DNA of 64,000 nucleotides, from the NCBI GenBank assembly GCA_037176725.1, contig JAZBRS010000049.1:35952001-36016000 (forward strand). The letters run 5' to 3'. This DNA comes from Posidonia oceanica (lineage: Eukaryota; Streptophyta; Magnoliopsida; Alismatales; Posidoniaceae). Within the stretch, counting starts at the first letter, position 1. The number at the start of each line of letters is the position of its first letter. This document shows, piece after piece, positions 1 through 12,261 of the stretch. The notes below the pieces were generated by a model. That model saw only the letters and a list, made by a program, of their open reading frames with translations. It ran no database searches and was not told where the DNA came from. The position numbers and the translations under genes were made by a program.

Positions 1-280
1 AGCTGATGTCTTTCTTAAGCTTAAGCAGCTTTTAGTTTAAATAAATTCAGTTGAGTGTGAAACAATTGTATCAGTAGTCTTCAAGCCTCATAGAAATGTA
101 GTCATAACTTTTTCACAATCCTGATTCCTTCCTTGGTGGGAGTCAAATCAGACAACCAATCCTGGCTTTTGAGTGGGGGACTCGTCTTTGCTCTTCCCGC
201 ATGTCATGGAAGAGTTGGGGCTTTGACTCCCAGCAAGATGAAAAACAAAGGGTAAGAAAGTAATCATGGTGTGCTATTAG

Positions 281-1500
281 CTGGTTGGATCCTTTGCTTG
301 CTGGATGCAAGTAAGAAAGCTCTCAATAGCTATCGCTGTAACTCGTTGGATTCAAAGTATCAAGGGTCTAAGAAAGTTGCTTTAAGTATATGTTTTGAAT
401 CTTGGTAGGCGTTTATAGTTTAATTGGTTGACACGTACCGCTCATAATGGTTCGACCCCTACTAAGGCTACCACCCCTACAGTACAGTGGAAGTCCCTGT
501 CACCCAGCGGATCTCAACGACACGAGAACACATGGAACCACACTACAACCGTTGCTCTTTGGGCATGCCTCCTACGCTTACCACTCACCTACGCTATGCT
601 CTTGCATCAAGCATGCCCCCTTTGGGCAATATTACTTTTGGGAGACATGAAGTAGTTGAGCGAGGGAACAAATTACTTCTTCCTTGCGACGAAGAGGGCG
701 ATTGAAGAATGAAGTGAGTTCCAGTGGAGAAAACCCTCCTCTTGTTTTGTTCCTGAACAACAATCTTTCATTACAATCGGCCCGATCAAAGATTTCGACG
801 TCTGGTCCGATTGGAGCGAGGGGGGGCACTCCCTCATGTAAAGCCGATCATGGATAGAATGAGACGATGGAAGGGTTGGCAAGCCAAAGAGCCCCTCCCG
901 AGGCCCCAGGTTGAGGAATAAAGAATGTCTCCCTTGCACTATCGACGGAAAAGCAACGGAATGCTGCAGAGGAGAAGAACGACAAGCATGGAAAAGGGTT
1001 GAAGTGACTCTCTCCTAGTATCGGAGGGTCTGGAGTTCTATGGCTTAGTTTCAATAAAGAGCGTCACTTAAAAGAGCTTCTTTGACTACGGAGAAGGTCA
1101 AATGAGATATGAATTGACTACAACCCTTTTGGCCCTCTATTGGGAGGAAATAGGATTCTCTCTTTTTTGATTCCTTTGCCCTGTTTTTTTCTACCACTTG
1201 GGGGATGGACTCCAATTCTCAGAGCAAAGGTGCTTGCTTCCAAAATGAAAAAACAAAAAGCATTGTCCCATAACAAGAACAAGGATTAATATGACCTTCC
1301 CTCGGGATGGAATTGTAGACCTCAAGCAAACAACATGCTCCATTGACTTCACTGAACTTTGCCCAAGAGCTGGCATGGAGGGTTTGCTATCTGATTTGTA
1401 CATCAGATGAAAGGGTAAAGGCTTTGGAAGTACCTCATCTCTTTCCCCGCCCTTCTTGTTGAGTGAATTGAGCAATCCACCTTCCCTTCATCTTTATCCG
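281..1500. other. Possible organelle-derived (mitochondrial-like) insert
   Basis: No gene is recognised here. The stretch differs in texture from the AT-rich intron-like DNA that follows: it is less AT-rich and lacks long T/A runs, and its style resembles plant mitochondrial spacer DNA. Several short open frames overlap on both strands (e.g. 1191-1475 minus, 673-939 minus) but none has a recognised motif. The organelle call is a style-based inference only; ordinary nuclear spacer is the alternative. Confidence 0.22.
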
Positions 1501-1857
1501 CTTACTGAAAGTACCAATGATCTTTGATCCTTTCGGATGAAAAGATGGAATTGAACCAGTGAGCAATGATATACTCTTGGAAATGAAAGCTAAAATCCTT
1601 TGACTAATTTTGTTTTAAAAATGTCTTAATGGGAGAGATGAAGAACAACCTCCAATGTCATGTGACATCTTTTCTTAATTCATCAACTTCCTGTTGCCAT
1701 GTCTATATTCAATTACATAGTTTACGTATCGTATTTAGTACCTTGGCTGCAACACTAATGGTACTTGTTAAATATGATGCTGTGTGTCTTTCTATATTGG
1801 CAATACTTGCATGAAGTGTTGTCTTATGTGGAGATAATCAACTAAGAACTTAATTGA

Positions 1858-2155
1858 GAATTCTAATAGCTACAAGTGTATGAAAATCAAGTATGGAAAG
1901 GACCGGGCTTATAATTCTTCATGTTTCAGGAAGTTTGAAATTTTGAATTAAATGGATGACCCTCTTGGATTGTCATATTCGTATTTGAACAAAGGATTGG
2001 AGTTGGGAATTCTAATAACTATGAGTTACTGAAAATCAAGTATGTGAAAGACTGGGTTTATAATCTTCATGTTCCAGGGTGTTTGAAATTTTGAATTTAA
2101 TGGTTTACCCTCTTGGATTGCCATGTTTGTATATGGAACAAAGGATCGAAATGCC
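1858..2155. repeat. Two-copy tandem duplication, period about 149 bp
   Basis: The segment beginning GAATTCTAATAGCTAC at 1858 recurs as GAATTCTAATAACTAT at 2007. Both copies run through 'GTTTGAAATTTTGAATT', 'CCCTCTTGGATTG' and end near 'AACAAAGGATYG'. The copies differ by scattered substitutions and small indels, so the duplication is not recent. It lies just upstream of the first candidate exon of the left-hand gene and probably sits in one of its introns. Confidence 0.75.
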
Positions 2156-2453
2156 ACAGCTAAGTATTATAACTTCGTGGAAGTGTTGTGCCCAACTGCC
2201 CATGTTTGTTTTTGCTTTCTATATCACATATTTAAATGATTTTGATTCCTAAACATGCAGTTGCCGATAGGATACAAGGCCAGCAGGGCAGGCAATGGGA
2301 TCGTTTCTTTACAATAAAGGAATAAGTTATAAGAAAAGGCCTGAAGTAGATGCTGTATAGAACCTGCACTCATTTTAGATATGTTAGGATTGACTGTAAT
2401 AGTGTATATGATTGCTTGCCTTTTTACTAATAGTTTTTTTTATTTTATCACAG

Positions 2454-2547
2454 ATCCCAGGTTTGGCATTTCTTGCTTAGGAAAAGTAAGTGGAGTTTAT
2501 GAGAGTGACATGGACTTGATGGTACAGTTCTATGGATTTGTGGCAAA
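2454..2547 (+). CDS. Candidate internal exon of unrecognised gene (exon a)
   Basis: A pyrimidine-rich tract and TATTTTATCACAG acceptor precede 2454, and a GT donor follows 2547. In the frame that starts with the last two bases of a codon, the 94 nt read about 31 residues beginning PRFGISCLGK and ending YGFVAK with no stop, while the other two frames are closed. This is the kind of sequence expected of a conserved protein exon, but I do not recognise the family. Whether it joins the exons at 4015, 4181 and 13365 is inferred from strand and spacing only; at least one exon between them would be needed or the phases must match by an exon not seen. Confidence 0.4.
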
Positions 2548-2550
2548 GTA

Positions 2551-4014
2551 AAATCTCTTGCTCCTTCTCTGAGCTGTTATTTATCTCTTTTACTTTTAGT
2601 TTGTGTCTTTACTATTATACTTTTAATGGACTTTATAAAGTTGACTGTTGATTACATTAAGTCTTGAGACCCTGAGTTTACTTCCCTCAAGAAAAAAAAC
2701 AATAAGAATGGCTTGCTACACAACCATAATCCTTGAAAAGAAATTTTGGTAAAATTGCCTAATATGAAATATATATAGGAAACAATCCCATCCCAAAATG
2801 CCAAAACAAACCCCAAAAAAGGACTTTTGAGATTCAAATAGACAAAAGATAAGATCCTCAGAATTTCATGTGGTCCGGAAGGCCGGTGGTTCACCAGAAG
2901 TTCAGTAAATCCAATGATAACTTTCTAGTGTCTTTACTGGATGTTCGGTAAAGTCAATGGGAATTCAAGGCCATTGTCACTAGAAGGCTGATCAACCACC
3001 TTGTCTAGACTGGGCCCCACAAGCTATGTGGGTCGATCAGGTGCACGTGTTTGAAGTGAAGGCATATTGAACATCATGCCTTGCTGCCGTTAGGTGAATG
3101 GCTGCAAGCAATAATAAAGAAAATCGTTGAAGAATAGGCCTGCAATTGCCATACTCTCACATGCTATCTTACCCCATATACTACAAGTCCTTGAGCTGCA
3201 TGAGATACTTTATGCTTATTTGCTATGGTGATGGATAGTTGGCTGGACATCTTGGATTAAAGGGCAATCTTGATTTGTTCTTTGTTTCCCAAGAGGAGAT
3301 GCACATCAGTATTAATATCTATCTATTTTAAGATAAATATAATGCTTTCTTGCATCTCTTTTTTCGGGCTTCAGCCCAACAACCCTCACGTTTTTGTCAT
3401 CTTAACACGATTATTCTTTTTTATAGAAAGCTCGTAGGCTGATATTCGTGGGGTCTGGAAGCCCAACTTCTCTAACATGGCTTTACCCCTTGACCAACTG
3501 ATTGCAAAGACATCACAGTTTATATCTGCTGAATGTAACGATGTATACTAGGAAAAAATAGAGTCGACAACGAAATCATTAAATAAGCACAACAATTAAT
3601 TTAAGAGTATGATTGTGACAAAATAAACAACTAGAGAAGGCATTTGGAAACAATTCGGAGAAACTGAAGGCTTGAAGAAAATATATAAATTCCACCGGGA
3701 GTAAAAGGCTTGATGGACACTTCCCGTCAATTGTTTGTTCCAGACAAATTCCATTCTCAATTTTGAGTTTAAAAGAGAAAAAAATCATTCCTAGGAAAGA
3801 GGTGGGGGTTACAGTAATGTCAGTGATTCTTTATTAACCATTTATTGCAATTCATATTTTATTACTCTGATAAGAATCAGTGTTTAATATTAATATCTTA
3901 ATTGTTTTCAAGCATGTCAAACTTTTCATTTTATTCAAATCTGTTAAGATGTTTTGTTGTTCAAAACCATTTGAAGCAACATATAGCAAGCATTCTGTAT
4001 TGCAAATCTTTCAG
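2551..4014 (+). other. Intron-like AT-rich stretch
   Basis: AT-rich sequence with T-rich tracts and stop codons in all frames on the plus strand. Nothing recognised apart from low-complexity runs; it is read as intron of the left-hand gene. Confidence 0.35.
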
Positions 4015-4099
4015 GGAAGAGATGGCTTGTGATGAAGCAGAGCTTGGTCCTGATGAGTTTTCTGAAAAAATAAGTGCTCAGCAAAAATTGCAAGATCAG
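4015..4099 (+). CDS. Candidate internal exon of unrecognised gene (exon b)
   Basis: The acceptor AAATCTTTCAG ends at 4014 and the donor CAG|GTATAA begins at 4100. The 85 nt read an acidic, helix-prone peptide (MACDEAELGPDEFSEK then ISAQQKLQDQ) that ends in phase 0. The next candidate exon (4181-4246) begins in phase 0 after a short 81-bp intron, which makes the pair convincing as consecutive exons. The product is not recognised; composition suggests a coiled-coil or helical region of a conserved plant protein. Confidence 0.55.
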
Positions 4100-4180
4100 G
4101 TATAATACTTGATTCATAGATGCTTGTTAAGACTACTGTCTTGAGGTGCTGTCATTACTAAAATTTGAATTATCTTGCAG

Positions 4181-4246
4181 CAATTGGAGATGCTAAAGAA
4201 TATGCGCAAATATAACCCGGATGCTCAGTCTGCAATCCTTGAAACT
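4181..4246 (+). CDS. Candidate internal exon of unrecognised gene (exon c)
   Basis: It is bounded by TATCTTGCAG|CAATTG and GAAACT|GTAGTTTG. The 66 nt are exactly 22 codons in phase 0, reading QLEMLKNMRKYNPD and then AQSAILET, all open. The following intron, if the 13365 exon is next, is about 9.1 kb and contains Copia-1 with Copia-2 nested in it. The helical, charged composition continues that of exon b. Family unknown. Confidence 0.55.
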
Positions 4247-4552
4247 GTAGTTTGTTGGAATCCTTTGCTTCTATGTTTGAAGAATGTCTTCTAATGTGCC
4301 AAGATCAATATTCTAGTTGCTTTTTATAAAGATACTCTATCATGTTTATTTGAATGTTCCCTCTTGGTTTTGATATTTGTTATATATGCTAAAAGTTATA
4401 TTAATTGTGCAATTAACATTCAAGGAAGCTATGCATGTGATAATCTCTTAAAAAAAAAGATGCCCCCATATGCGTTACTCTAGGTGTATGAATTCACACA
4501 AATATGAGAATTCTCACTGATAAGTTTGCCATGGTAGTTTCTTTTTGAGGTC

Positions 4553-7205
4553 GTGGTCGTAGACGTGGTCGAAGCTGCTATTCAGGGTGAGGACGTGGAA
4601 CTCGCAAGTGTGATCACTGTAGTCGGACTAATCACATCTCCGACAAGTGTTGGGACAAGTTTGGTAAATCTAAATGGACTCAGCATGCTACCACAGAGCT
4701 CTCCTAGCGACCAATCTTCATTTGATGCGGTGACTATCTCACAGGCCGATTACGAGAAATTCCTTCAGTTGCAAGCAAACCAACCCTCCACCATTGCCTC
4801 TCGTGCCACAACTTAGGGTACAAGTGCTTTCTTAGTTTCTAAGGATAGTTCCTCGGTTAGAGAGTCAGGTACCTCTACACACATGTCAAGTACTCGTGAT
4901 CTGTTCACTCATCCCTCTAGTTTATCTGCTGTTTCTATTGCCACTGATCATCAGTGTACTCTCTCTAGGGAAGGGATTGTTCAAGTCTCTTCCCAACTTA
5001 CCCTTGATCAAGTTCTCTACGTACCTTATTAACTTACTTTCTATTAGTGCCATCACTAAAGCTTTATACTGTTGCATGACCTTTTTCCCTTTTCATCGTA
5101 CCTTTTAGGATCTATAGACGAAGAGGAGGATTAGTTTAGACCGTGAGCATGGTCGTGGTGTTTACCTACTGGTTCGTGATGAGATACCTAGAAGATTGGC
5201 ATCTTTAGTGTCCACTCCAGAGGCCTCAATTCTATAGCACTACCGTCTTGGTCACCCTTCTCATTACAAATTTCAGCAGACTCTTCCTTAGATTTTAGTT
5301 GATTCTTTTGAGTGTGAGTTATTAGTTAAGTAAGTATAGTCGTGTTACCTACAAGCACCCTTCTCTTTATACTAGTCAAGATTTATTTGAATTAGTTCAT
5401 TGTGATATCTAGTGTCCTGCATGCGTCTCGTCTGTGTCCGGTTATTGTTATTATATTATTTTTATAGATGATTGTTCTCATGTTTCATGGGTGTATCTCC
5501 TTAAAGACAGAGTGCATGTTCTTGATGTTATCAAAATTTTTTTTGCTGAATTAATCGCTTAATTTTTTGCTTTTCTTAAAATTTTTCACACTGACAATGT
5601 TTTAGTGTTTATTCAAAATGATCTTCAAAATTATTGTGTTGCTTCAGAAATTTTACATTAAACTATGTGTCCTCACGCATATTAACAAAATGGTATTGTA
5701 AAGAGAAAACGCAGACATATTCTGGATGTTGCTCGTATAATTATGTTGCAGATGAATGTCCTTAAGTATCTGTGGTATGATGTTGTTCTTCTGGCTTCCT
5801 ATCTTATCAATAGGATGCCTTTTGTTGCTATTGGTGGGGAATTATCCCTTACGAGGTTGTGTCCTGATACTCTCTTATTTCATTTACCTCCTAAGGTGTT
5901 TGGATGTGTTGCTTATTTGCTTGCCTTTGTTGAAGATCTTTCTCCAGGTCTTGACAAACTCTCACCTCGTTCCATGAAATGTCTGTTTGTGGGATACTCT
6001 TGGACTTAAAACAGGTATAAGTGTTACCATCCTGCTACTCGACGGTACTTTATCTCTACTGATGTTACCTTTTTTGCGTTCCAATCCTTTTTTGAGTCTA
6101 GTGAACCTTGTCCTGGGAGTATCCCTCTTCCTACTCCTGTTGAGGACTCCACCACCACTAATGATGTGGCTGTTGTTATGGAAGCTCTACTTCATCCTTT
6201 GCAGGTATATTAACGTCGACAACAAGAACATCAACCACTTCTTGTCGAGCCAACTCACATATCTGTAGTCTCTATTAGACTTACATGTACCTATTGCTCT
6301 TCGGAAGGATGAGCGATCTATCACTACTTATCTTATTTCTCATTTTGTTTCCTATAATCGTTTTCATCAATCTTTTCGTTAGTTTGCCTTGTCCGTTTTG
6401 TCTGAGAACTACGAAGCACACCTTACTCATTAGAAAACTGCAATGGATGCGTAGATGCAGGCACTAATATCTCGTGGTACATGGGACTTGGTTTCTCACC
6501 CTACCATAACTAACGTGGGTGGTTGTCGTTAAGTCTACACCATAAAGTACAAACCTTATGGTTCTATGGATCGATACAAAGTTTGCCTTGTTGTCTATGG
6601 TTTTATACAGACATATGGGATTGATTATGCAGAGACCTCGCTTGTTGCCAGATTGAACTCTATTCGTGTGTTGCTTTCTATCTCTATCAACCAGTCGTGG
6701 GAATTGTGTTAGTGTGATGTTAAAAATGCCTTTCTTTAGGGTGATTTGATAGAACGGGTATTTATGGAATAATCTTTAAGGTATGTTGCTCAAGGAGAGG
6801 ATAGAGTTTATCTTCTCAGGAAGGCTATTTATGGTTTGAAGTAGAGTCCAGGAGCTTGGTTTGAGAAATTCAGTAAGATTGTCTTGGGAAATGGCTTTCA
6901 ACGTTGTACTGTTGATCATTTAGTGTTCATCAAAAGACAGAGCAGGGTAGTGTTATCCTAGCAGTGTATGTTGATAACATTTTTCTCACAGGCAGTGACA
7001 CCACAAGGATCATGAAAACAAAGGAGTATCTGTAGAAGTATTTTATCACAAAAGAGATGGGAAGGTCATGATATTTTCTGGGAATTGAGTTTACTCATGG
7101 CAGAGACAGGATGGCTCTATCATAAAGGAAGTATGCACTTGACCTTCTCCAAGAAACAGGATTTCTAAGGTGCAAACGAGAAAAGCTTTTACAAACATTA
7201 GATGA
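4553..7205 (+). pseudogene. Copia-1 gag(end)-protease-integrase-RT, decayed
   Basis: Recognisable in order: RG-rich segment, CCHC knuckle CDHCSRTNHISDKC at about 4608-4650, GAG-pre-integrase region with paired histidines near 5230-5330, integrase core 5390-5970, and the RT palm with YVDNIF near 6966 (usual copia YVDDI, second Asp to Asn). Many in-frame stops interrupt it, for example CAG-to-TAG in the KQSPRAW-type motif near 6840 and in the AFLQGD-type motif near 6735. It encodes no functional product. A stretch just before 7205 appears shortened relative to the other copia elements here. Confidence 0.85.
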
Positions 7206-7336
7206 TGTAGGATGGAGAGAAATAATTGTGTATATTGCTATTAGGTCAACATGTTACATATATATAGGATAGGATATAAAAGGATATCCAATTACCTTAT
7301 TACACTACCCAATACACAATATTCTAATACTCAACA
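7206..7336 (-). repeat. 3' LTR of Copia-2
   Basis: 131 bp from TGTAGGATGG to ACTCAACA as written on the plus strand. It abuts the polypurine tract (complement of CTCCCCCTCAAGCTGGA at 7337-7353), which marks it as the 3' LTR on the minus strand. Confidence 0.9.
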
Positions 7337-7343
7337 CTCCCCC

Positions 7344-10300
7344 TCAAGCTGGAGTATATATATCTATCATGTCCAGCTTGTTACAAAGAAATTCATAAGT
7401 TCCAACACTAAGTCCTTTAGTAAAGATGTCTGTAAATTGGTCAAAGGACTTTGTATATGGAGTAGAGATAACCCTTTGCATCACCATCTCTCGAACATAA
7501 TGACAATCCACCTTTATGTGCTTGGTGCGTTCATGGAATGTGGGATTGTTGGTAATGTAGATGGCTGTCTGATTGTCACAATACATGGACATAGGTACAT
7601 CAACAGAAGATCAAGTCTGTTAGGAGAGAGTGAAGCTACATCATCTCACAAGCAGTCTGAGTCATAGATCTATATTTTGCTTTTTACTGCGCTATGTAAC
7701 CAAGTTTCTCCCAACATAGGTACAGTATCTGAAGTAGACTTCCTATCTCCTCTATCTCCTGCATAGCTAGAGTTTGAATAGGCTTCAATGCGTAGATGAT
7801 CATTTTTCCTATAAACCAGTCCTTTGCCTGGAGCCTTCTTAATGTAAGACAACACTCGTAAGATTCCTAGCCAGTGTACGGTCTTTGGTGCTTGCATAAA
7901 CTGGCTAAGAACCCCAACAATGTATGCAATATCTGGACGTGTAACAGTCAGATAGATCAACTTTCCAATTAACTGCCTGTACCTGTCAGCATCCTCTGAC
8001 AGGGGTGAAGAGCTGTCCCAGAAGTTTAAGCTCTGATCAAATGGAGTAGTCTCTGACTTACACTCCAAGAGACCTGTTTCCTGCAGAAGATTCAATACAT
8101 ATTTTCTCTGTGACAATGGCATTCTGTCTCTAGTATAAACAAACTCAATACCCAAGAAATACTTGGGTCTACCCATGTCCTTGGTCGCGAAGTACTTCTG
8201 CAAATGATCATTCGTCGTCTGGATGCCTGTAAGATCACTGCCTGTCACCAGAATATCATCCACATACATAGCTAATATCACACAACCACTATCCGTCCGT
8301 TTGTAGAAAATCAAATGATCCACAGCACAGCGTCGAAAACCACAAGTAGTAATAATACTGCTAAACTTTTCAAACCAGACTCGTGGACTCTGTTTAAGAC
8401 TATAGATAGCTTTCTTTAGGAGACACCTGATTCTCTCCCTGAGCAATAAACTCCGAAGGTTGCTCCATATGCACCTGCTCTGCAAGCTCACTATACAAGA
8501 AAGCATTCTTTACAATTAGCTGACAGAGCTGCCAAGACTCCTGTGAGAAGCCATACTTCTGTGAATGATCCTGATTGAATTCAGTGTGGTAACAGGAGAG
8601 AATGTCTTAGAATAATCAATGTCATATTCCTATGAGAAGTCTCATGCTACTAGGCGTGCTTTGTACCTATCCACCGTACCATCAGGTTTGTATTTAACAG
8701 CAAACACTCATTTGCAAGTAACAACATTCGTTCCCTCTGGCCTAGGAATAAATCTCCACGTCCCACGAGACACAAGAGCCTGCATTTCTTCATCCATAGC
8801 TGTCTTCCACTGTGGTAGTAAAATTGCCTCTTGGTAGTTCCTGGGAATTGACTCAGAGGTAATAGACAAGGCAAATGTATGGAAAGTAGGGTGAGGACGA
8901 TCATAGCTAACAAAATGAAAAATGAGACGTGCAGTGGAGACATGTGTACTTTTTCGAATGACAATGGGCAAATGAAGGTTTGTGGGTGGCAGATCTGCAG
9001 ATGGTGAAGAAGAAGTGGTTGCGAGGGGGCGTGGCCGTCGTCGGTACACCTGCAAAGTATCAGATACCTCTTTTTCTGTGGTATGTGCATCATTGACATT
9101 AGTATCCTCGGACTCAACAATGCAAGGTAAAGGCATACTTTCAGACACCGACGGGACAGTATCAAAGAAGTGCTGATTTTCAAAGAATATAACATCAACA
9201 GAGACAATGTATTTTCTAGTAGCAGGAATGTAGCACCGATAGCCTCGCTGAGTACGAGAATATCCCAGGAACACACAACGAATGGATCTTAGAGCAAGTT
9301 TATCCAGTTTGGGGTCAAATGCTGAACAAAGGCAACACAACCAAATACCCAAGGAGTGAGAGGAAAAGTATCTACATCAGGATGTAGCCTCTTAAGTGGA
9401 ATCTCCCCCTCCAGTGGGGTGGATGGCATACGATTGATGAGATAGGAAGCTGTTAGGACAGCATCAGACCATAGATACTTAGGAACATGCATTTCAAGCA
9501 TGAGTGACTGGGCAACATAAAGTACATGGCGATGTTTGCGTTCGGCCACACTATTTTGCTGAGAAGTATGTGGGCAAGAGGTTTGCTGTATAACATCAAA
9601 AGATTCACAATAATGGCGAAGATTTGCTTGAGTAAATTCCAAAGCATTATCAGTTCGAAGAATTTTGGGACAAATTGAATATTGATTTATTATTTCCACA
9701 AAAAACTTTTTGATAGTATCAAGAACACTGACTCTATCTTTCAACAAATAAACCTATGACACACGTGAAAAATCATCAATAAAGAGAATGTAATATCTAT
9801 AATCAGACACAGAAGGTGTTCTGGATGGATTCCATACATCACAGTGAATCAATTCAAAAGGACTTTTACTTCGAACCAAATGAAGACTACGAAAGGTAGC
9901 ACGATGGTGCTTACCTAACTCACAAGACACACATTGAAAAGAAGAAACAGATATCCATGGAAGAGCTTGCTGTAGTTTCTAATGAGAATGATGACTCAAA
10001 TGACGATGCCATATGATAGATGGTTCTACTGTAGATGCCAACGATGCAAAACCTCGAGGTATCTCATCTTTGACAAGCAGGTAGACTCCTTGGCCTTTTT
10101 CACGTCCCAAATCAATCCTCTTCCCTGTCTACAGGGACTCCTTGGCCTTTTTCACGTTCCAAACCAATCCTCTTCCCCGTCTGCAGGTCCTGAAAGGTAC
10201 AGTGAAAAGAGAAGAATGTCACAAAGTAATTAAGATGTTTGGTAATGGAACTAATTGCTAAAAGGTTAACTGGAAATTCGAGTACATAAAGAACTTTGTC

Positions 10301-11439
10301 TAATGTTAACTGAGATGTAGCACGAATAGTGTCTTGTCCAGAAACACGACAAGTCCGGCCATCTGCAATGGAAACTGATCTAATATCTGGCAACTGGGAT
10401 ATATGGAAATAAAGTTCACGACTATCTGTCATGTAGGAGGATGCTCCTGAATCAATGATCCAAGAGCTGTCCCTTGAGGCTAATAAACCAGAGATACCTG
10501 AAGTGGGAGCAGTGGCATGTGATGCCATAGCAGTAGAAGACTGAGTCTCTCTGAACTGAAGAAACTGGGCGTACTCCTCCTAAGAAAGTGTCACTGGTGA
10601 TGCACTGGTAGTAGGAGCAGCTGTAGGTGTACTCTGTATCTCTGTAGAAACCTGTGCCCAATCTAGTATTTCAAACTTTTCCCAGTAGCGATTTGATCTG
10701 TGGTTAGTACGACCACAGTGCTCACATGGAATACGGCCTCTGCCATCGGTCCGTTCTCGACCTCCTCCTCGGCCAAAACTGCAACCACGACCATGAGTAG
10801 CAGCCATGACAGAATGATCAGAAGTAGACGTGGGTACATCGGTAGAAACACGGAGAATCCTGGTAAATGTGCTCTCCAAACTGGGAGTAGAATCCACACC
10901 AAGGATCTGGCCTCGAATCTGAGATGAGAGGTCTGGAGTCAAGCCAGAAAGATAAGCTGCAACTGCAAGCTCCTCACGATAACAGCGCATCATGGCAATA
11001 TCAAATGTCAGTGGCTGATACAAATCAAGCTCATCCAGGAGGGCCCGAAGTGAACCAAAGTGATCTTGTAATGAACTGTCTCCCATTTTCAGTGCAAAAT
11101 CTGCTCATATACCTCAAAGATCCGAGAAATGTTATTCTCATATCCATACTTCTGCTTCAAGGTATCCCAGATCTTCTTTGCAGGTCGAAGAGTCATCACA
11201 CCCCGAGCAACTGTGGGTTCCATGCTATTCACCAGTCAGGAAACAATAGCAGAGTCATCTGCAAATTAGTCTTCATATGTTTTGTCCTTTGCATCAGGAA
11301 GAGGTTGAGTCAAATGTCTGAGTTTGCAGTGAGCAGTAAGAAATGTTTCAAAACTTTGTGTCCACAGTAAGTAGTTCTTTTCATTGAGTTTTTCTGAGGT
11401 TCCACTCAAATTCTTGATTAGAGATTCCCTGGAGGTCAT
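7344..11439 (-). pseudogene. Copia-2 gag-pol, partly intact frames
   Basis: The frame begins at ATG 11437-11439 (MTSRESLIKNLSG) and ends with RNase H near 7344. Seen in order: UBN2-type gag (10580-11090), RG-rich tail, a knuckle-like CEHCGRTNHRSNRY in which the last Cys is Tyr, protease WIIDSGASS (about 10460), GAG-pre-integrase (about 10000), integrase core (9289-9990), RT with YVDDILVTGSD (about 8250), and RNase H with NPTFHERTKHIKVDCHY (about 7480). Long open pieces survive (278 codons at 7670-8506, 152 at 9289-9747), separated by stops and frameshifts. It copied itself through an RNA intermediate; now defective. Confidence 0.9.
10084..10187. repeat. 52-bp tandem duplication inside Copia-2
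   Basis: GACTCCTTGGCCTTTTTCAC at 10084 recurs at 10136 with a few substitutions; both copies end near GTCTRCAGG. The other copia elements here have one copy at this place (GAG-pre-integrase region), so it is a private duplication that also shifts the frame (52 is not a multiple of 3). Confidence 0.85.
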
Positions 11440-11589
11440 GCCGATCTACACAAATCAGATCTGAAAAGAGGTGTTATTTGGGTCCAATCAGTGCTAAAAC
11501 ACGCCAGAAAGCCTCCAAGGGGTGATAACCGGGTGGGCAATAAGAACCACCCTCAGTAGTTGTAGAGAGAAGGATACACAACTCTTTGT

Positions 11590-12149
11590 ATGAGCAGTTC
11601 AGCAGTAGTGGCTACTAGATCGACTGCTGGTGGTAGTAGTAGAAGCCTTCGACGCACCACTCACATGTGTGCCGATAAAGGAGGTGGCGGCTGGAGCCGC
11701 CGGTGACGGAGGAGGAGCCGAGTGCCCCTTACAGCAGTCGAACAGGGTCTGGAATGGCCTATCTATCAAGGCCGAACAACACTTGGAAGAGCCTGCCGGC
11801 AGGAGATCAGAGCCGGACAGGATGTGGAAGAGCCTGTTGATAGGAGATCAGGGTCGGACAGGCCCCGATGTTGGCGAGAAGAGACTTCTAGGAAGCTTGA
11901 CGGCGACGGAAGGGGCGGGGGAAGCCTGCGGGAAACTCGACGGCGGCAGAGGAAGGTTCTGGACGGCCTGTCGGTGGTGGAGGAGGTCTCCGGAGGGTCT
12001 GTCGGTGGCGGAGGAAGGTTCGGCTGACTCGAGGGGAGGCGGAAAAGAGTGGGGAAGGTCCTGACGGCGCCGGAGGTGGCCAAAGACGAGGTTGCCGGTG
12101 CTGGAGAAGAGAAAGGAAGTGGCCGGCGGTTAGGCTTTTAACCTGGACT
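11590..12149 (-). other. GC-rich untranslated leader of Copia-2
   Basis: Between the 5' LTR and gag lies a GC-rich stretch with repeated GGAGG/CGGCGG/GGTCGGACAG motifs. Open frames on both strands (e.g. 11630-12064 plus) reflect composition, not coding. Equivalent leaders lie at 20120-20560 (Copia-3) and 29080-29440 (Copia-4). Confidence 0.6.
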
Positions 12150-12261
12150 ATTGTATATATTGCTATTAGGTCAACATGTTACATATATATAGGATAGGAT
12201 ATAAAAGGATATCCAATTACCCTATTACACTACCCAATACACAATACTCTAATACTCAACA
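12150..12261 (-). repeat. 5' LTR of Copia-2, end deleted
   Basis: About 112 bp match the other LTR from TTGTRTATATTGCTATTAGG to CTCAACA. The expected first ~20 bp (TGTAGGATGGAGAGAAATAA) and the adjoining primer-binding site are absent; the leader runs AGGCTTTTAACCTGGACTA directly into LTR sequence. A deletion across the LTR/primer-site junction explains this. Confidence 0.8.

Larger units (their letters stand above)
7206..12261 (-). mobile_element. Copia-2: Ty1/copia element inserted in Copia-1
   Basis: A 5.06-kb minus-strand element. It is bounded by a perfect 5-bp target duplication GATGA (7201-7205 and 12262-12266), with LTR sequence at both ends (TGTAGG... / ...CTCAACA). The internal region read on the minus strand has a GC-rich leader, gag, protease, integrase, RT and RNase H. 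The LTR at the element's 5' end (right side) has lost its first bases and the primer site, so it cannot be a currently active copy. Its LTRs and proteins are close to those of Copia-4, so the two belong to one family. Confidence 0.93.

Noticed and set aside
11630..12064. 144-codon plus-strand frame
   Set aside because: GC-rich leader of Copia-2 read on the wrong strand; no motif, opposite frame equally open.
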